DNA from: JADGQM01 sp964441945
Lineage (GTDB): Bacteria; Desulfobacterota; Syntrophobacteria; Syntrophobacterales; Syntrophobacteraceae
DNA: 64,000 nucleotides
Assembly: GCA_964441945.1 (NCBI GenBank)
Contig: CAYTWB010000014.1
Span: 1 to 64,000, forward strand
Reading direction: 5' to 3'
Part shown: positions 25,395-33,680 of the stretch, one piece after another
How the letters are laid out: each line of letters begins with the position of its first letter
How positions within the stretch are numbered: the stretch's first letter is position 1
Program-made: the position numbers and the translations under genes
Notes under the pieces: model-generated
Told to the model about the DNA's origin: nothing
Seen by the model: the letters and a program-made list of their open reading frames with translations, nothing else
Databases searched by the model: none

Positions 25395-26045
25395 TTACGA
25401 AGACCGTCTCCCGTCGGGCCCCGTTGCACGAGGAGACTGAAGTTCGTCCTTGCTTCTTCTGATCATACGATCGCCAAGCAGGAACAGGATGCATCCCAGG
25501 GCCAGGCCCAGGGAGTCGATCAATACGTCGGTGGCCCTTGGCGACCGGCCGGGAATGAAAGCCTGGTGATACTCGTCCGAGACAGCAAACAGGACTCCGG
25601 AAACCAGCACGCAAAGGATAACGAACGGGTTTCCTCTGTGGCCGGAGACCTTATGCCAGGCCATGGTCAGAAAGATTCCCAGCGTCATGTACTCAATGGG
25701 ATGGAAAATTTTGGTGTCAAATCGGGGAACGGCTTCAGGGTATGCGTTGTTGGAAAGGGAAAAGATAAAAGAAGCATAGAGAATTACCGGCACCCACCAT
25801 TTCCATGGACCCAATCGGTCCGAGGGGTCACTCCACCGGAAGCCGATGGCAATCGATGCCCCGAGAATCAAAAAAACAACCGCCAGGGCTATTTCTGCAA
25901 AAAGGATTCCCATCATCTGCATGACGACCAAGGAACCAAGGACCTGGATAACGTAGAAGGCGGCAATCCAGCTCCATGGGTTTATGTGCAGGAGCGACTG
26001 AAGTCTTCCACCCAAAGTCGATCGAGAAGTATCCGATGAATCCAT
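25395..26045 (-). CDS. VanZ-like family membrane protein
   Basis: A 216-residue membrane protein with about five or six hydrophobic helices. The signature SDEYHQAFIPGRSPRATDVLIDSLGLALG near residues 155-185, here quoted in part, is diagnostic of VanZ-like proteins, together with FDTKIFHPIEYMTLGIFL. VanZ confers low-level teicoplanin resistance in enterococci, but for most homologues the function is unknown. It converges on hisF, leaving 13 bases between the stops, and diverges from the HyuA-type gene. Confidence 0.8.
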   Translation of the reverse strand: MDSSDTSRSTLGGRLQSLLHINPWSWIAAFYVIQVLGSLVVMQMMGILFAEIALAVVFLILGASIAIGFRWSDPSDRLGPWKWWVPVILYASFIFSLSNNAYPEAVPRFDTKIFHPIEYMTLGIFLTMAWHKVSGHRGNPFVILCVLVSGVLFAVSDEYHQAFIPGRSPRATDVLIDSLGLALGCILFLLGDRMIRRSKDELQSPRATGPDGRRSS

Positions 26046-26165
26046 TTCATCCTCTCCAATAACGGTTGCAGGACCGAGTTTGCCCAGGCATCTTGCCTGT
26101 GTCCGTCATCCTTTTCAAGTGCAACGTCTCAATGAAGGATGTGATTCCAAAATCACAACGTCACA

Positions 26166-26194
26166 TTGACAGGCTTCCGGCTTTCCGTTAGCAT
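26166..26194 (+). promoter_or_regulatory. Candidate promoter of the HyuA/HDAC operon
   Basis: TTGACA at 26166-26171 followed after 17 bases by TAGCAT at 26189-26194 (four of six -10 matches). It lies about 100 bases before the start codon of the HyuA-type gene in the divergent intergenic region. Confidence 0.5.
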
Positions 26195-26294
26195 TCTTTC
26201 AATCAGTCATGAAATCCGGCGGGTTTGCCTCAAAACATCCGTCTGCCGAGTGCAGCCGGCAAGAATGAAAGCCGTAATTGAGCAGAGGAGAACC

Positions 26295-27992
26295 ATGATC
26301 ATAGGGCTTGATGTAGGCGGAACGAACACGGACGTGGTGCTCATCGGGAAAGACCGTATTCTGCGCCGGGCCAAGGTCCCGACGGACTACTCCAATCTGT
26401 TCGAGAGCGTCTGGGCCGGATTGGATCAGATCACCAGCGGCATTCCACCGGAGAGCATCGGTCGAGCGGTACTGAGCACCACTCTTACCACCAATGCCAT
26501 TGTCGAGGGGAAGCTGGCGGGGACAGGCATGATTGTCTGCAGCGGTCCGGGAATGGACCCGGAGCTCTTCCGGACAAACGAACATTATTCCTGCGTATCG
26601 GGCTCCATCGATCATCGAGGGCGGGAAATTCAGCCCATCGATCCAGGTGAAATCCGGGCGATCGCTTCACGGTGGCGCAGTGAAGGGCTAACGCAGGTCG
26701 GCATAGTGGGGAAGTTCTCGGTGCGCAATCCAAAGCAGGAAATCGAAATCCAGGACCTCCTGGGGGACGGCTTCGACTACACCGTTCTGGGACATCGCCT
26801 TTCGGGCAATCTGGGATTTCCCAGGCGGATTGCCACAGCTTATCTGAATGCTTCGGTGTATCCGATTCACCGGACGTTTTTCGAGGCGGTGAGCAATTCC
26901 CTTGAGAAGAAGGGATTGCAGATCCCCATCTACATCTTGAAAGCTGATGGAGGAACGATGAACCTGGAATCCTCCATGGATTACCCCGGGCAAACCATTC
27001 TTTCGGGCCCCGCGGCCAGTGTCATGGGTTCGCTGCCTTTTGCATCGGAAAACGGGGAAACGCTGGTGCTGGATATCGGCGGCACCACTACGGACATGGC
27101 TGTCCTCGTCCGCGGGGTGCCTTTGCTTGATCCCCTCGGTATTGAAATCAGCGGCCACAAGACGTTGATCCGCTCTCTGAAAACAGTCTCCATCGGTCTT
27201 GGCGGCGACAGTGCGGTGCGCTGTGTGGACGGAGGACTGACCATCGGCCCTGACCGGCAGGGTCCCCCAATGGCTCATGGAGGACCGGTCCCGACCCCCA
27301 CCGACGCACTGATCGTGCTGGGGGAATTTTCTGCCGGCGATGTGCGGGCTTCATCTGAAGGAATCAGGCATCTTGCGGATCAGCTTGGCCTGGGCGTCGA
27401 AGAGACTGCCGACCGGGTTTTTAGTCTGGCCTGTGAGACGATTCTCAGAAAAGCTGATCAAATGATCCGGATCATCAACAGCAAACCGGTCTACACCGTT
27501 CATGAGGTACTGGAAGACTACCAGGTCAAACCGGGAGAAGTGCTGGTGTTGGGAGGACCGGCCCCTGCTTTCGCATCCCGCATTGCAGCCATGTCGGATT
27601 TTCGCGTGAGGGTTGTGCCCCAATGGGGTGTGGCCAATGCCATCGGTGCGGCGCTGGCAAAAAACACCTGTGAGGTCACGCTTTTTGCGGACACCGAACA
27701 GGGGATCGCGGTGGCGCCGGAAGAGGATTTTTCCCAATCGGTGAAGAGGGATTTTGACAGGCAGGGCGCCGCCAGGCTGGCATTCGACCTGCTTCGAAAG
27801 AAGTGCATCAGGCAGGGGGCTTCGGAACGGGAGGTGGAAATGGAGCTTCTCGAGGATGTGCAGTTCAACATGGTGCGCGGCTTCTATACAACGGGCCGGA
27901 ATATCAGGACCAAGGTGCAGGTCAAGCCGGGACTGATTCCCGAGTATCGGGAGATAGCCGAGGCCCTTATCAACGAGAGCACCGTTTCTTAG
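26295..27992 (+). CDS. Hydantoinase/oxoprolinase family protein (HyuA type)
   Basis: A 565-residue ASKHA-fold ATPase of the HyuA/oxoprolinase-A class; relatives hydrolyse hydantoins or 5-oxoproline, or carboxylate acetone or acetophenone, using ATP. The first phosphate loop MIIGLDVGGTNTDVVLI is at residues 1-17, the second in VLDIGGTTTDMAVL near residue 260, and SGPAASVMGSL and GLGGDSAVRC follow. The start at 26295 has GAGGAG upstream; a longer version starting in the promoter is unlikely. The HyuB-type partner subunit usually found next to it is absent, and an HDAC-superfamily hydrolase follows instead after 21 bases. The substrate is unknown. Confidence 0.8.
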   Translation: MIIGLDVGGTNTDVVLIGKDRILRRAKVPTDYSNLFESVWAGLDQITSGIPPESIGRAVLSTTLTTNAIVEGKLAGTGMIVCSGPGMDPELFRTNEHYSCVSGSIDHRGREIQPIDPGEIRAIASRWRSEGLTQVGIVGKFSVRNPKQEIEIQDLLGDGFDYTVLGHRLSGNLGFPRRIATAYLNASVYPIHRTFFEAVSNSLEKKGLQIPIYILKADGGTMNLESSMDYPGQTILSGPAASVMGSLPFASENGETLVLDIGGTTTDMAVLVRGVPLLDPLGIEISGHKTLIRSLKTVSIGLGGDSAVRCVDGGLTIGPDRQGPPMAHGGPVPTPTDALIVLGEFSAGDVRASSEGIRHLADQLGLGVEETADRVFSLACETILRKADQMIRIINSKPVYTVHEVLEDYQVKPGEVLVLGGPAPAFASRIAAMSDFRVRVVPQWGVANAIGAALAKNTCEVTLFADTEQGIAVAPEEDFSQSVKRDFDRQGAARLAFDLLRKKCIRQGASEREVEMELLEDVQFNMVRGFYTTGRNIRTKVQVKPGLIPEYREIAEALINESTVS

Positions 27993-28013
27993 ACCGCCTG
28001 GAGGATTTGAATC

Positions 28014-29336
28014 ATGCTTCAAACAAGTGTGAAAACGGGACTTGTCTTCTTCCCGGCCTTTGACTGGGCAATAAGTGCTACGCATCCTGAACGGGAGGAG
28101 CGGCTGCTCTATACTCAGGATCAGGTCTTTGAAGAAGGTCTTCTCGATGTTGAAGGCATCGTAGAATACAAACCGGATCTGGCCACGGTGGAAGATATCC
28201 GGCGTGTGCATTTCTGCTTTCCGGACGAACGCAGAGTCATCACGGAATCTCATCTCATCAGTGCCGGGGGCGCCAAGAAGATCGGCATCGAGGTGATGGA
28301 AAAGCGGATTGAACGCGGATTTGCCCTCGTTCGGCCACCGGGCCACCATTCCATGCGGGTGGTCCATGGCGCACGGGGTTTCTGCAATATCAACATAGAA
28401 GCCATCATGATCGAGTATTTGAGGAATCAGTACGGCGTCGATCGGGTGGCCGTCGTGGACACCGACTGTCACCACGGCGACGGCACACAGGACATCTACT
28501 GGCACGATCCGGATACGCTCTACATTTCCGTTCACCAGGACGGCCGCACGCTCTATCCCGGCTCCGGATTCTACGACGAAATGGGGGGGCCTACGGCGCT
28601 CGGGAGCACTGTCAATATCCCGCTTCCGCCTCGCACGTCCGAAGAAGGGTTCCTGTTTGTGCTCGACAACGTGATTCTGCCCGTTCTCTCCGACTTCAAG
28701 CCGGAACTCGTGATCAATTCGGCGGGTCAGGACAATCACTACACCGACCCGATCACGAACATGTCTTTTTCGGCTCAGGGCTATGCTCAACTCACCAGCC
28801 GCCTTCGCCCGGACATAGCCGTTCTGGAGGGAGGGTATTCGATCGAGGGCGCCCTGCCCTATGTCAATGTGGGAATCATCATGGCCCTTGCGGGGATGAA
28901 TTACGGCAAGGTGAAGGAACCCGATTACCAGCCTGAAAAGATTCGGCAGTCTGCGGACACGACCCGCTATATCGAAAAGCTGGCGACGGCGATCATCGAA
29001 AAGCGGAAGGAGAACAGCAGACTTCGGGATAAGAATCGAGCGGATTTGAAATTCGCCAGACGGGATCGGAATATCTTCTATGACACGGACCAGATCTACG
29101 AAAGTCAGCGAGAAAACCTCCGAGTCTGCCCGGATTGCAGCGGAGTGCTGGCGATTGATTCCGATACCGACAGGGGAAGGCGAATCTATGCGGTGCACAT
29201 CCCGAGAAAGGCCTGCAAGGCATGTCAGGAGCTTGGATACGAATGGTTCGATTCATGCCGGGCCGGGCAGTATGACGGGATCCTTCTGCAGGACCGGCCA
29301 CATGATCAATACCGGGTGAAGGGTCTAAGCCGCTGA
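28014..29336 (+). CDS. HDAC-superfamily amidohydrolase with C-terminal zinc-ribbon extension
   Basis: A 440-residue protein of the histone deacetylase/acetoin utilisation/acetylpolyamine amidohydrolase superfamily. Active-site elements are intact: RPPGHHSMR (catalytic His pair), DTDCHHGDG (zinc Asp and His), SAGQDNHYTDP (third zinc Asp) and LEGGYS. It should remove acyl groups from amines or lysine. Residues 330-440 are an addition with CPDCSGVL and CKACQELGY, probably a structural zinc ribbon. AGGAGG is 8 bases before the ATG. It is 21 bases downstream of the HyuA-type gene, which suggests that the two act on the same compound. Confidence 0.82.
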   Translation: MLQTSVKTGLVFFPAFDWAISATHPEREERLLYTQDQVFEEGLLDVEGIVEYKPDLATVEDIRRVHFCFPDERRVITESHLISAGGAKKIGIEVMEKRIERGFALVRPPGHHSMRVVHGARGFCNINIEAIMIEYLRNQYGVDRVAVVDTDCHHGDGTQDIYWHDPDTLYISVHQDGRTLYPGSGFYDEMGGPTALGSTVNIPLPPRTSEEGFLFVLDNVILPVLSDFKPELVINSAGQDNHYTDPITNMSFSAQGYAQLTSRLRPDIAVLEGGYSIEGALPYVNVGIIMALAGMNYGKVKEPDYQPEKIRQSADTTRYIEKLATAIIEKRKENSRLRDKNRADLKFARRDRNIFYDTDQIYESQRENLRVCPDCSGVLAIDSDTDRGRRIYAVHIPRKACKACQELGYEWFDSCRAGQYDGILLQDRPHDQYRVKGLSR

Positions 29337-29428
29337 CGGGTGGAGCAAGCGGATAACCCTATGAAGCGGGAGCCTTGGAAGCCGGGAGCGGTAAACCCGG
29401 GATATCTCTCGGGAGGACTCAACATCGC

Positions 29429-29560
29429 TCCGCACAAATGAGGGTCCGAATTGCCATTCGTCATACCGGCAGGTCTTAGGCCGGAATCCAGGAAGTCTTC
29501 TGGATTCCGGCTAGAAACATGCCGGAATGACGTCCAGGGTCATGATCACTTTTCTGCGAC
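29429..29560. repeat. Dispersed palindromic element, copy 2
   Basis: The left end TCCGCACAAATGAGGGTCC and the right end, reverse-complemented GTCGCAGAAAAGTGATCATG, are imperfect terminal inverted repeats. The core is a long imperfect palindrome, CGTCATACCGGCAGG to GCCGGAATGACG with GGCCGGAATCCAGG / CTGGATTCCGGC inside. It closely matches copy 4 at 47835-47971 over its whole length, flanks included. It lies between the HDAC gene and rlmN. Confidence 0.75.
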
Positions 29561-29584
29561 ATGTTACTGAGCACAGTTGGTTGA

Positions 29585-30634
29585 ATGGAACCGGTATATA
29601 TTAAGAATTTTACGCTGCCCGATATGGAAGCCTGGGTTGAGAGCATTGGAGAGCCCCGTTTTCGAGCCCGCCAGCTCTTTCGGCAGATCTACAACCGACG
29701 TATCCGTTCCTGGAACGAATGCACTGATTTGAGCAAGATGTTCAGAGCGCAGCTGGAATTCGGCACCCATCTGAATGCCTTAACGATTATTGAAAAGCAG
29801 GAGGCTTCGGACGGTACGACGAAGTATCTTTTTCGACTGCATGACGGCCATTTCATTGAATCAGTGCTGATTCCGGATCCTCCCCGCTGCACGCTGTGCA
29901 TTTCCAGTCAGGTGGGATGTCCTTTCAAGTGTCGATTCTGCCTCACCGGCACACTCGGGTATAAACGCGATTTGAGCACGGCTGAAATTGTGGACCAGAT
30001 TTGCCGGGTACAGGATGAACAGGGGGTCCACAGGCGAATCACCAATATTGTTTTCATGGGGATGGGGGAACCTCTGGCAAATTATGAATCGGTCCTGCAG
30101 GCCATCCGAATCCTGGTCGATCCGAACGGCCTGGCCTTTTCTCATCGGCGTATTACGGTCTCAACCATTGGTCTGGTACCGCAACTTCGCCGGCTTGGTC
30201 AGGACAGCCCGGTGAATCTGGCCGTCAGCCTGCATGCTTCCAACGACACGCTGCGAAGCGAGCTGATGCCCATCAACCGGAAATATCCACTGACGGAACT
30301 GTTGTCCGCCTGCCGCGAATACCCACTTCCTCCCAGGAAGCGCATCACCTTTGAATACATCCTTCTTGACGGAATCAACGATTCTCCCAAACAGGCCCGA
30401 GAGCTCGTCAGGATCTTGCATGGTGTGCGTGCAAAGGTCAACCTGATCCCCTTTAATCCGGTGAGCTCCGATTTGAACCTGGGCTTCAACAAACCATCGG
30501 AGGAAAAAATTCTTGCGTTCCAGGAGGTTTTGCAGAAAGCGAAGCTCACCGCCCTCATCAGGCAGAGCCGCGGAGCGGATATCGGTGCAGCCTGCGGCCA
30601 GCTTGCAGCGAGATACGCCGGAACGATGCCGTAG
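29585..30634 (+). CDS. rlmN: 23S rRNA (A2503-C2) / tRNA (A37-C2) methyltransferase RlmN
   Basis: A 349-residue radical SAM enzyme methylating A2503 of 23S rRNA and A37 of some tRNAs. The cluster motif is CPFKCRFCLTG (Cx3Cx2C) near residue 115. NIVFMGMGEPLANYE and VNLAVSLHASNDTLRSELMPIN are typical, and the C-terminal GADIGAACGQL holds the catalytic Cys that becomes methylated. The length is usual. It begins 24 bases after the dispersed element and appears to be transcribed alone. Confidence 0.95.
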   Translation: MEPVYIKNFTLPDMEAWVESIGEPRFRARQLFRQIYNRRIRSWNECTDLSKMFRAQLEFGTHLNALTIIEKQEASDGTTKYLFRLHDGHFIESVLIPDPPRCTLCISSQVGCPFKCRFCLTGTLGYKRDLSTAEIVDQICRVQDEQGVHRRITNIVFMGMGEPLANYESVLQAIRILVDPNGLAFSHRRITVSTIGLVPQLRRLGQDSPVNLAVSLHASNDTLRSELMPINRKYPLTELLSACREYPLPPRKRITFEYILLDGINDSPKQARELVRILHGVRAKVNLIPFNPVSSDLNLGFNKPSEEKILAFQEVLQKAKLTALIRQSRGADIGAACGQLAARYAGTMP

Positions 30635-30652
30635 AACTCTGTTGGTTCAAAC

Positions 30653-30755
30653 CGTCACCCCGGCAAGGTCCTGGCCGGGGTCCAGGGATATGCCGGATAC
30701 TGGATACCGGCTAAAAACATGCCGGTATGACGAATGGCCGTTCGGACACTCATTC
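30653..30755. repeat. Dispersed palindromic element, copy 3 (opposite orientation)
   Basis: CGTCACCCCGGCAAGG and GCCGGTATGACGAATGG bracket an imperfect palindrome. The outer TTCGGACACTCATT on the right is the reverse complement of the left-end sequence of copies 2 and 4 (AATAAGTGTCCGAA), so this copy is inverted relative to them. The other end is not clearly preserved. Confidence 0.65.
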
Positions 30756-30856
30756 TTGGTAAGCGTAAGCAGCACTCAGCTACTATGCCCATGGGGTCAT
30801 GTGTGCAGCCTGGTCAGCCCGTCAATGCAGTTCGGCGACTACAGGTGCAACTCGCT

Positions 30857-32584
30857 CTAATCATTGTCCTTTATGACAACGACGGCACTCTTTGGGAGTC
30901 CCACTTCGTAATTCTCGTTGTCCTTCAGGGTGATTTTGACCGTTTCGGGGCCTTCCTCTTTCGCATTGTCCACCGGAGTAACCCTGATGCGTGCGGTTGA
31001 GCTGCCGGCCTTCAGGGTAACCTTGCCGGAAAGCCGTTTGTAGTCCGATCCCTTTTCGGCCGTTCCGCCGACATGGTATTTCACCACCAGCGGCGAGCTC
31101 CAGCTGCCTGTTCTTCCGACTGTGAACGTTCCCTGGTCCGGACCCTTTTCATATGCATAGGGGTCTGCCGCGGTGATGCTGACGATAGGTTCATAGTATT
31201 CATAGGCTCCGACATCGAAGCCGGCACCCTTCGGGCGCGGGACCCCTTCCAGGTCCGCCACAACGTCTACCAGTGCAGAACCGGTGTCAATCGCCGGGCC
31301 GGACGGGTTCAGGTGGAAGTCACCTGTGTCCGGATCGGCAAAGAGCTGGTCGGGGGTGGCGAGGAAGGAATGGGTGTCGTATCCGAGCGCCTTCCACTGA
31401 GCAAAGGTGATCACCGTTTCATCATCCGGGTCCGTGCTGAACCGATTCATTACCGCGTTGTAGTCGGTTGCAAAGCCTTCGAGATTGGACTCGTTGATGA
31501 TGATGCATCCATGCCAGGAATGGTAGTTGTAGAGGATATTGTTGAAGATCCGGTTTCCGGTGCATCCCGGATCGGGGATGTTCACCGCCCATCGGCCATT
31601 TGAAGCAATCAGAATGGTATTGTTGAGCACCTGATTGTCATGAGAGCATTCCCCGGCGTCTATCCGGTAAAGGGAGATGCCGCTTGCATGAGCGGCGTAC
31701 AACAGATTGTTGCGTACAACGCTGTGGGTAACACCGTCCATGTTGATGCCGGATCCCGCGGCACCATTTTCATAGATCACATTGGCTTCGATTAAGCATT
31801 CCGAGATGACGCCGTCACCACCCATGGAGATATCCCCATTCATGTGGAGCCCGCAGTTGGCATTATGATGGATGCGGTTTCCACGGATAACCGTTCGATC
31901 CCCGCTATTGTTGTAATAGATGCCGTGCTCTCCGTTGTCATGGCTCTCGTTGCCCTCGATCAAAGAGTCGTTTGTGAAGGCCATGAAGATGCCTGTTCTT
32001 CCGGAGTTGCGCACTTGGTTATTCCTGACGGTGATGTGATGATTGAAACCGACATCGCTCCCGCGCACGTCGACTCCGGAAAAGCCGGCCCCCGTCATCT
32101 CAAATCCTTCGACAACCCAGTAGGAAACGACTCCGTCCCCCTCCCAGGTTTCAATTTCAATCAAGCTTCCGTGCCTGTTCTTGGGTCCGGCTTTGTTGAT
32201 AAGGACTTCCGCTCCGGTCTCCGCCCTCAGAATCATTGGGCCGGTGACAGCACCTGAGCGCTCAATGCGGGCACCCGCATAGGTGCCTGCGAGCACAACG
32301 ATCGTGCTCCCCGGCGGTATGGTGTCCACGGCATGCTGAATGGTTCTCCAGGCTTTCGATCGACTTAAGCCGGTGTTGGAATCCCTTCCCGTGGGGCTCA
32401 CATAGTAGTTCGAGCCTGCCAACGCCGTTCCACCGGTCACCTCCTTGATGCCCGGTTCCACAGGGGCTGCGATTGCGCAGGTCACTGCGGCAAGGCCCAT
32501 GAAGAAACCAAGGAGAACTGCTGCAAAGCAAGTCAACCCTGCACGGTGCTGATGACCCCCAAATCGATCCTTTTCATTTTTCAT
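30857..32584 (-). CDS. Secreted parallel beta-helix protein with C-terminal Calx-beta domain
   Basis: A 575-residue exported protein. A signal peptide is visible (LTCFAAVLLGFFMGLAAV, cleavage near AIA-AP). Residues 60-450 form a right-handed beta-helix of the pectate-lyase/NosD type with a DUF1565-like start (YYVSPTGRDSNTGLSRSKAW) and many short repeats such as VRNNQVRNSGRTGI and IRGNRIHHNANCGL. The last 110 residues look like a Calx-beta domain (FTVGRTGSWSSPLVVKYHVGG, AKEEGPETVKITL). It probably binds or cuts a polysaccharide at the cell surface, but no catalytic residues can be assigned. Start 32584 is chosen for the AAAGGGGGT before it. Confidence 0.72.
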   Translation of the reverse strand: MKNEKDRFGGHQHRAGLTCFAAVLLGFFMGLAAVTCAIAAPVEPGIKEVTGGTALAGSNYYVSPTGRDSNTGLSRSKAWRTIQHAVDTIPPGSTIVVLAGTYAGARIERSGAVTGPMILRAETGAEVLINKAGPKNRHGSLIEIETWEGDGVVSYWVVEGFEMTGAGFSGVDVRGSDVGFNHHITVRNNQVRNSGRTGIFMAFTNDSLIEGNESHDNGEHGIYYNNSGDRTVIRGNRIHHNANCGLHMNGDISMGGDGVISECLIEANVIYENGAAGSGINMDGVTHSVVRNNLLYAAHASGISLYRIDAGECSHDNQVLNNTILIASNGRWAVNIPDPGCTGNRIFNNILYNYHSWHGCIIINESNLEGFATDYNAVMNRFSTDPDDETVITFAQWKALGYDTHSFLATPDQLFADPDTGDFHLNPSGPAIDTGSALVDVVADLEGVPRPKGAGFDVGAYEYYEPIVSITAADPYAYEKGPDQGTFTVGRTGSWSSPLVVKYHVGGTAEKGSDYKRLSGKVTLKAGSSTARIRVTPVDNAKEEGPETVKITLKDNENYEVGLPKSAVVVIKDND

Positions 32585-32613
32585 TGGGACCCCCTTTCGG
32601 TTTAGTGCAGAAA

Positions 32614-32949
32614 TCACGGAGGGCTAATGAGGTCCATGGTGACACTGCAACAGGTGACCAGTGTTTTGTTGGTAACTTTCCCGATTCGCTTTACGAGGCG
32701 CTGCTTGTCGACGCTTCGCAGTTGGTCAAGCATCACCTTTGAGTCGTTCGAAAGACCACCTTCTCCCTTTGGGACCAATACATCGTGCAGGTAGATCTTG
32801 CTTATATTTGAGGTAACTGGGGCTACGATAACCCGTGGCGAATGCTCATTCATCTCATCTATTGAAAGGATAAGAGCCGGTCTGGTTTTCCCGATTTCAG
32901 TGTGAAGCGTTGGCTCAAGGCTCACAAGGTAAATGTCGCCTTGTTTCAT
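32614..32949 (-). CDS. MazF/PemK-type endoribonuclease toxin
   Basis: A 111-residue toxin of the MazF/PemK/CcdB fold, an mRNA interferase. MKQGDIYLVSLEPTLHTEIGKTRPALIL is the family start (first part of it MKQGDIYLVSLEPT), with KTRPALI holding the conserved Arg. The core VIVAPVTSN and the DQLRSVDKQRLVKRIG segment are also typical. The ATG at 32949 overlaps the antitoxin stop as ATGA; an ATG three codons earlier is possible. The protein appears intact. Confidence 0.88.
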   Translation of the reverse strand: MKQGDIYLVSLEPTLHTEIGKTRPALILSIDEMNEHSPRVIVAPVTSNISKIYLHDVLVPKGEGGLSNDSKVMLDQLRSVDKQRLVKRIGKVTNKTLVTCCSVTMDLISPP

Positions 32950-33191
32950 TGTGGCCATGCCTCCACATCAAGATGTTCCCACTCGACTGCTTCCTCCCAA
33001 CGTTCTTTATCATGTGAGGCTTCCTTAAAGCTTTGCCTGAGGGATTCTCTTCGTTCTTGTTTTCTTCTCCTCTGAATCTCCACCCGGATAAGGTCTGCCA
33101 CGGTCTTGCTTCTCTGTCTTTCAGGCACAAGCCGCTTGAACTCCTGCCACAGGTCATTGTCAAGGCTGAGATTGACTCGATTGGGTTTCAT
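32946..33191 (-). CDS. Ribbon-helix-helix antitoxin of the MazF-type toxin
   Basis: An 81-residue antitoxin with an N-terminal ribbon-helix-helix DNA-binding part (RVNLSLDNDLWQEFKRLVPE with SKTVADLIRVEIQRR) and an acidic, Trp-rich tail (KERWEEAVEWEHLDVEAW) that should block the toxin. It precedes the toxin and overlaps it by four bases. GGAGGAG lies upstream of the start. A weak promoter, TTGATT and TAAGAT spaced 16 bases on the minus strand, lies in the AT-rich stretch just above the gene and would be its autoregulated promoter. Confidence 0.85.
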   Translation of the reverse strand: MKPNRVNLSLDNDLWQEFKRLVPERQRSKTVADLIRVEIQRRRKQERRESLRQSFKEASHDKERWEEAVEWEHLDVEAWPQ

Positions 33192-33680
33192 AGAATCTCC
33201 TCCGTGATAAGATCGAAAAAGAGCAGTGTTATCTTACACACAGATAAACATAAATCAATCCGCAGAAAATTCCGATAGCAACAGAACCTCAAATGATTCT
33301 AGAATCGAAAGGGTATTTTCCATGCCCTGAGCCGGCACTTAACGAACATGCCCGGATCTGGTATTGTTTCTTGAATAGAACGTGACTAATGCACAGCCAA
33401 GCCAAGGATATGACACATGGAATTCTCATGCGAATTCAGGCTGCTCGGCCCCGGCAAGTTATTTGGGTGATGAACCCGGACGCACGGAGACTCTCGGAGA
33501 AGGAAACAATGATTCCTCAGAGGCCGTCTGAAATTGGCTCACGGTGCCCTCAACGTCATGCCGGTGAAAACCGGCATCCAGGAATTACGTGGCTTTCTGG
33601 ATACCGGCTTTTGCCGGTATGACGTATGCGGGTATTTTTCAGACGGCTTCTCAAACCGCGCCGGGCGGCGGAGAGGGAAG
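33192..33680. other. Intergenic region between antitoxin and MFS gene
   Basis: Divergent promoter region. The part next to the antitoxin is AT-rich, and the part next to the MFS gene carries copy 5 of the dispersed palindromic element. I see no gene in it. Confidence 0.6.
33554..33624. repeat. Dispersed palindromic element, copy 5 (core only)
   Basis: CGTCATGCCGGTGAAAACCGGC at the left is split by a short loop from GATACCGGCTTTTGCCGG and TATGACG at the right, giving two nested hairpins. The outer terminal repeats seen in copies 2 and 4 are missing. It lies 57 bases before the MFS start codon. Confidence 0.6.

Noticed and set aside
27351..29198. A 615-codon open frame on the minus strand across the HyuA and HDAC genes
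   Set aside because: It lies antisense to two genes with intact active-site motifs, is rich in His, Arg and Asp in no domain-like order, and matches no family; it is a shadow of GC-rich coding sequence.
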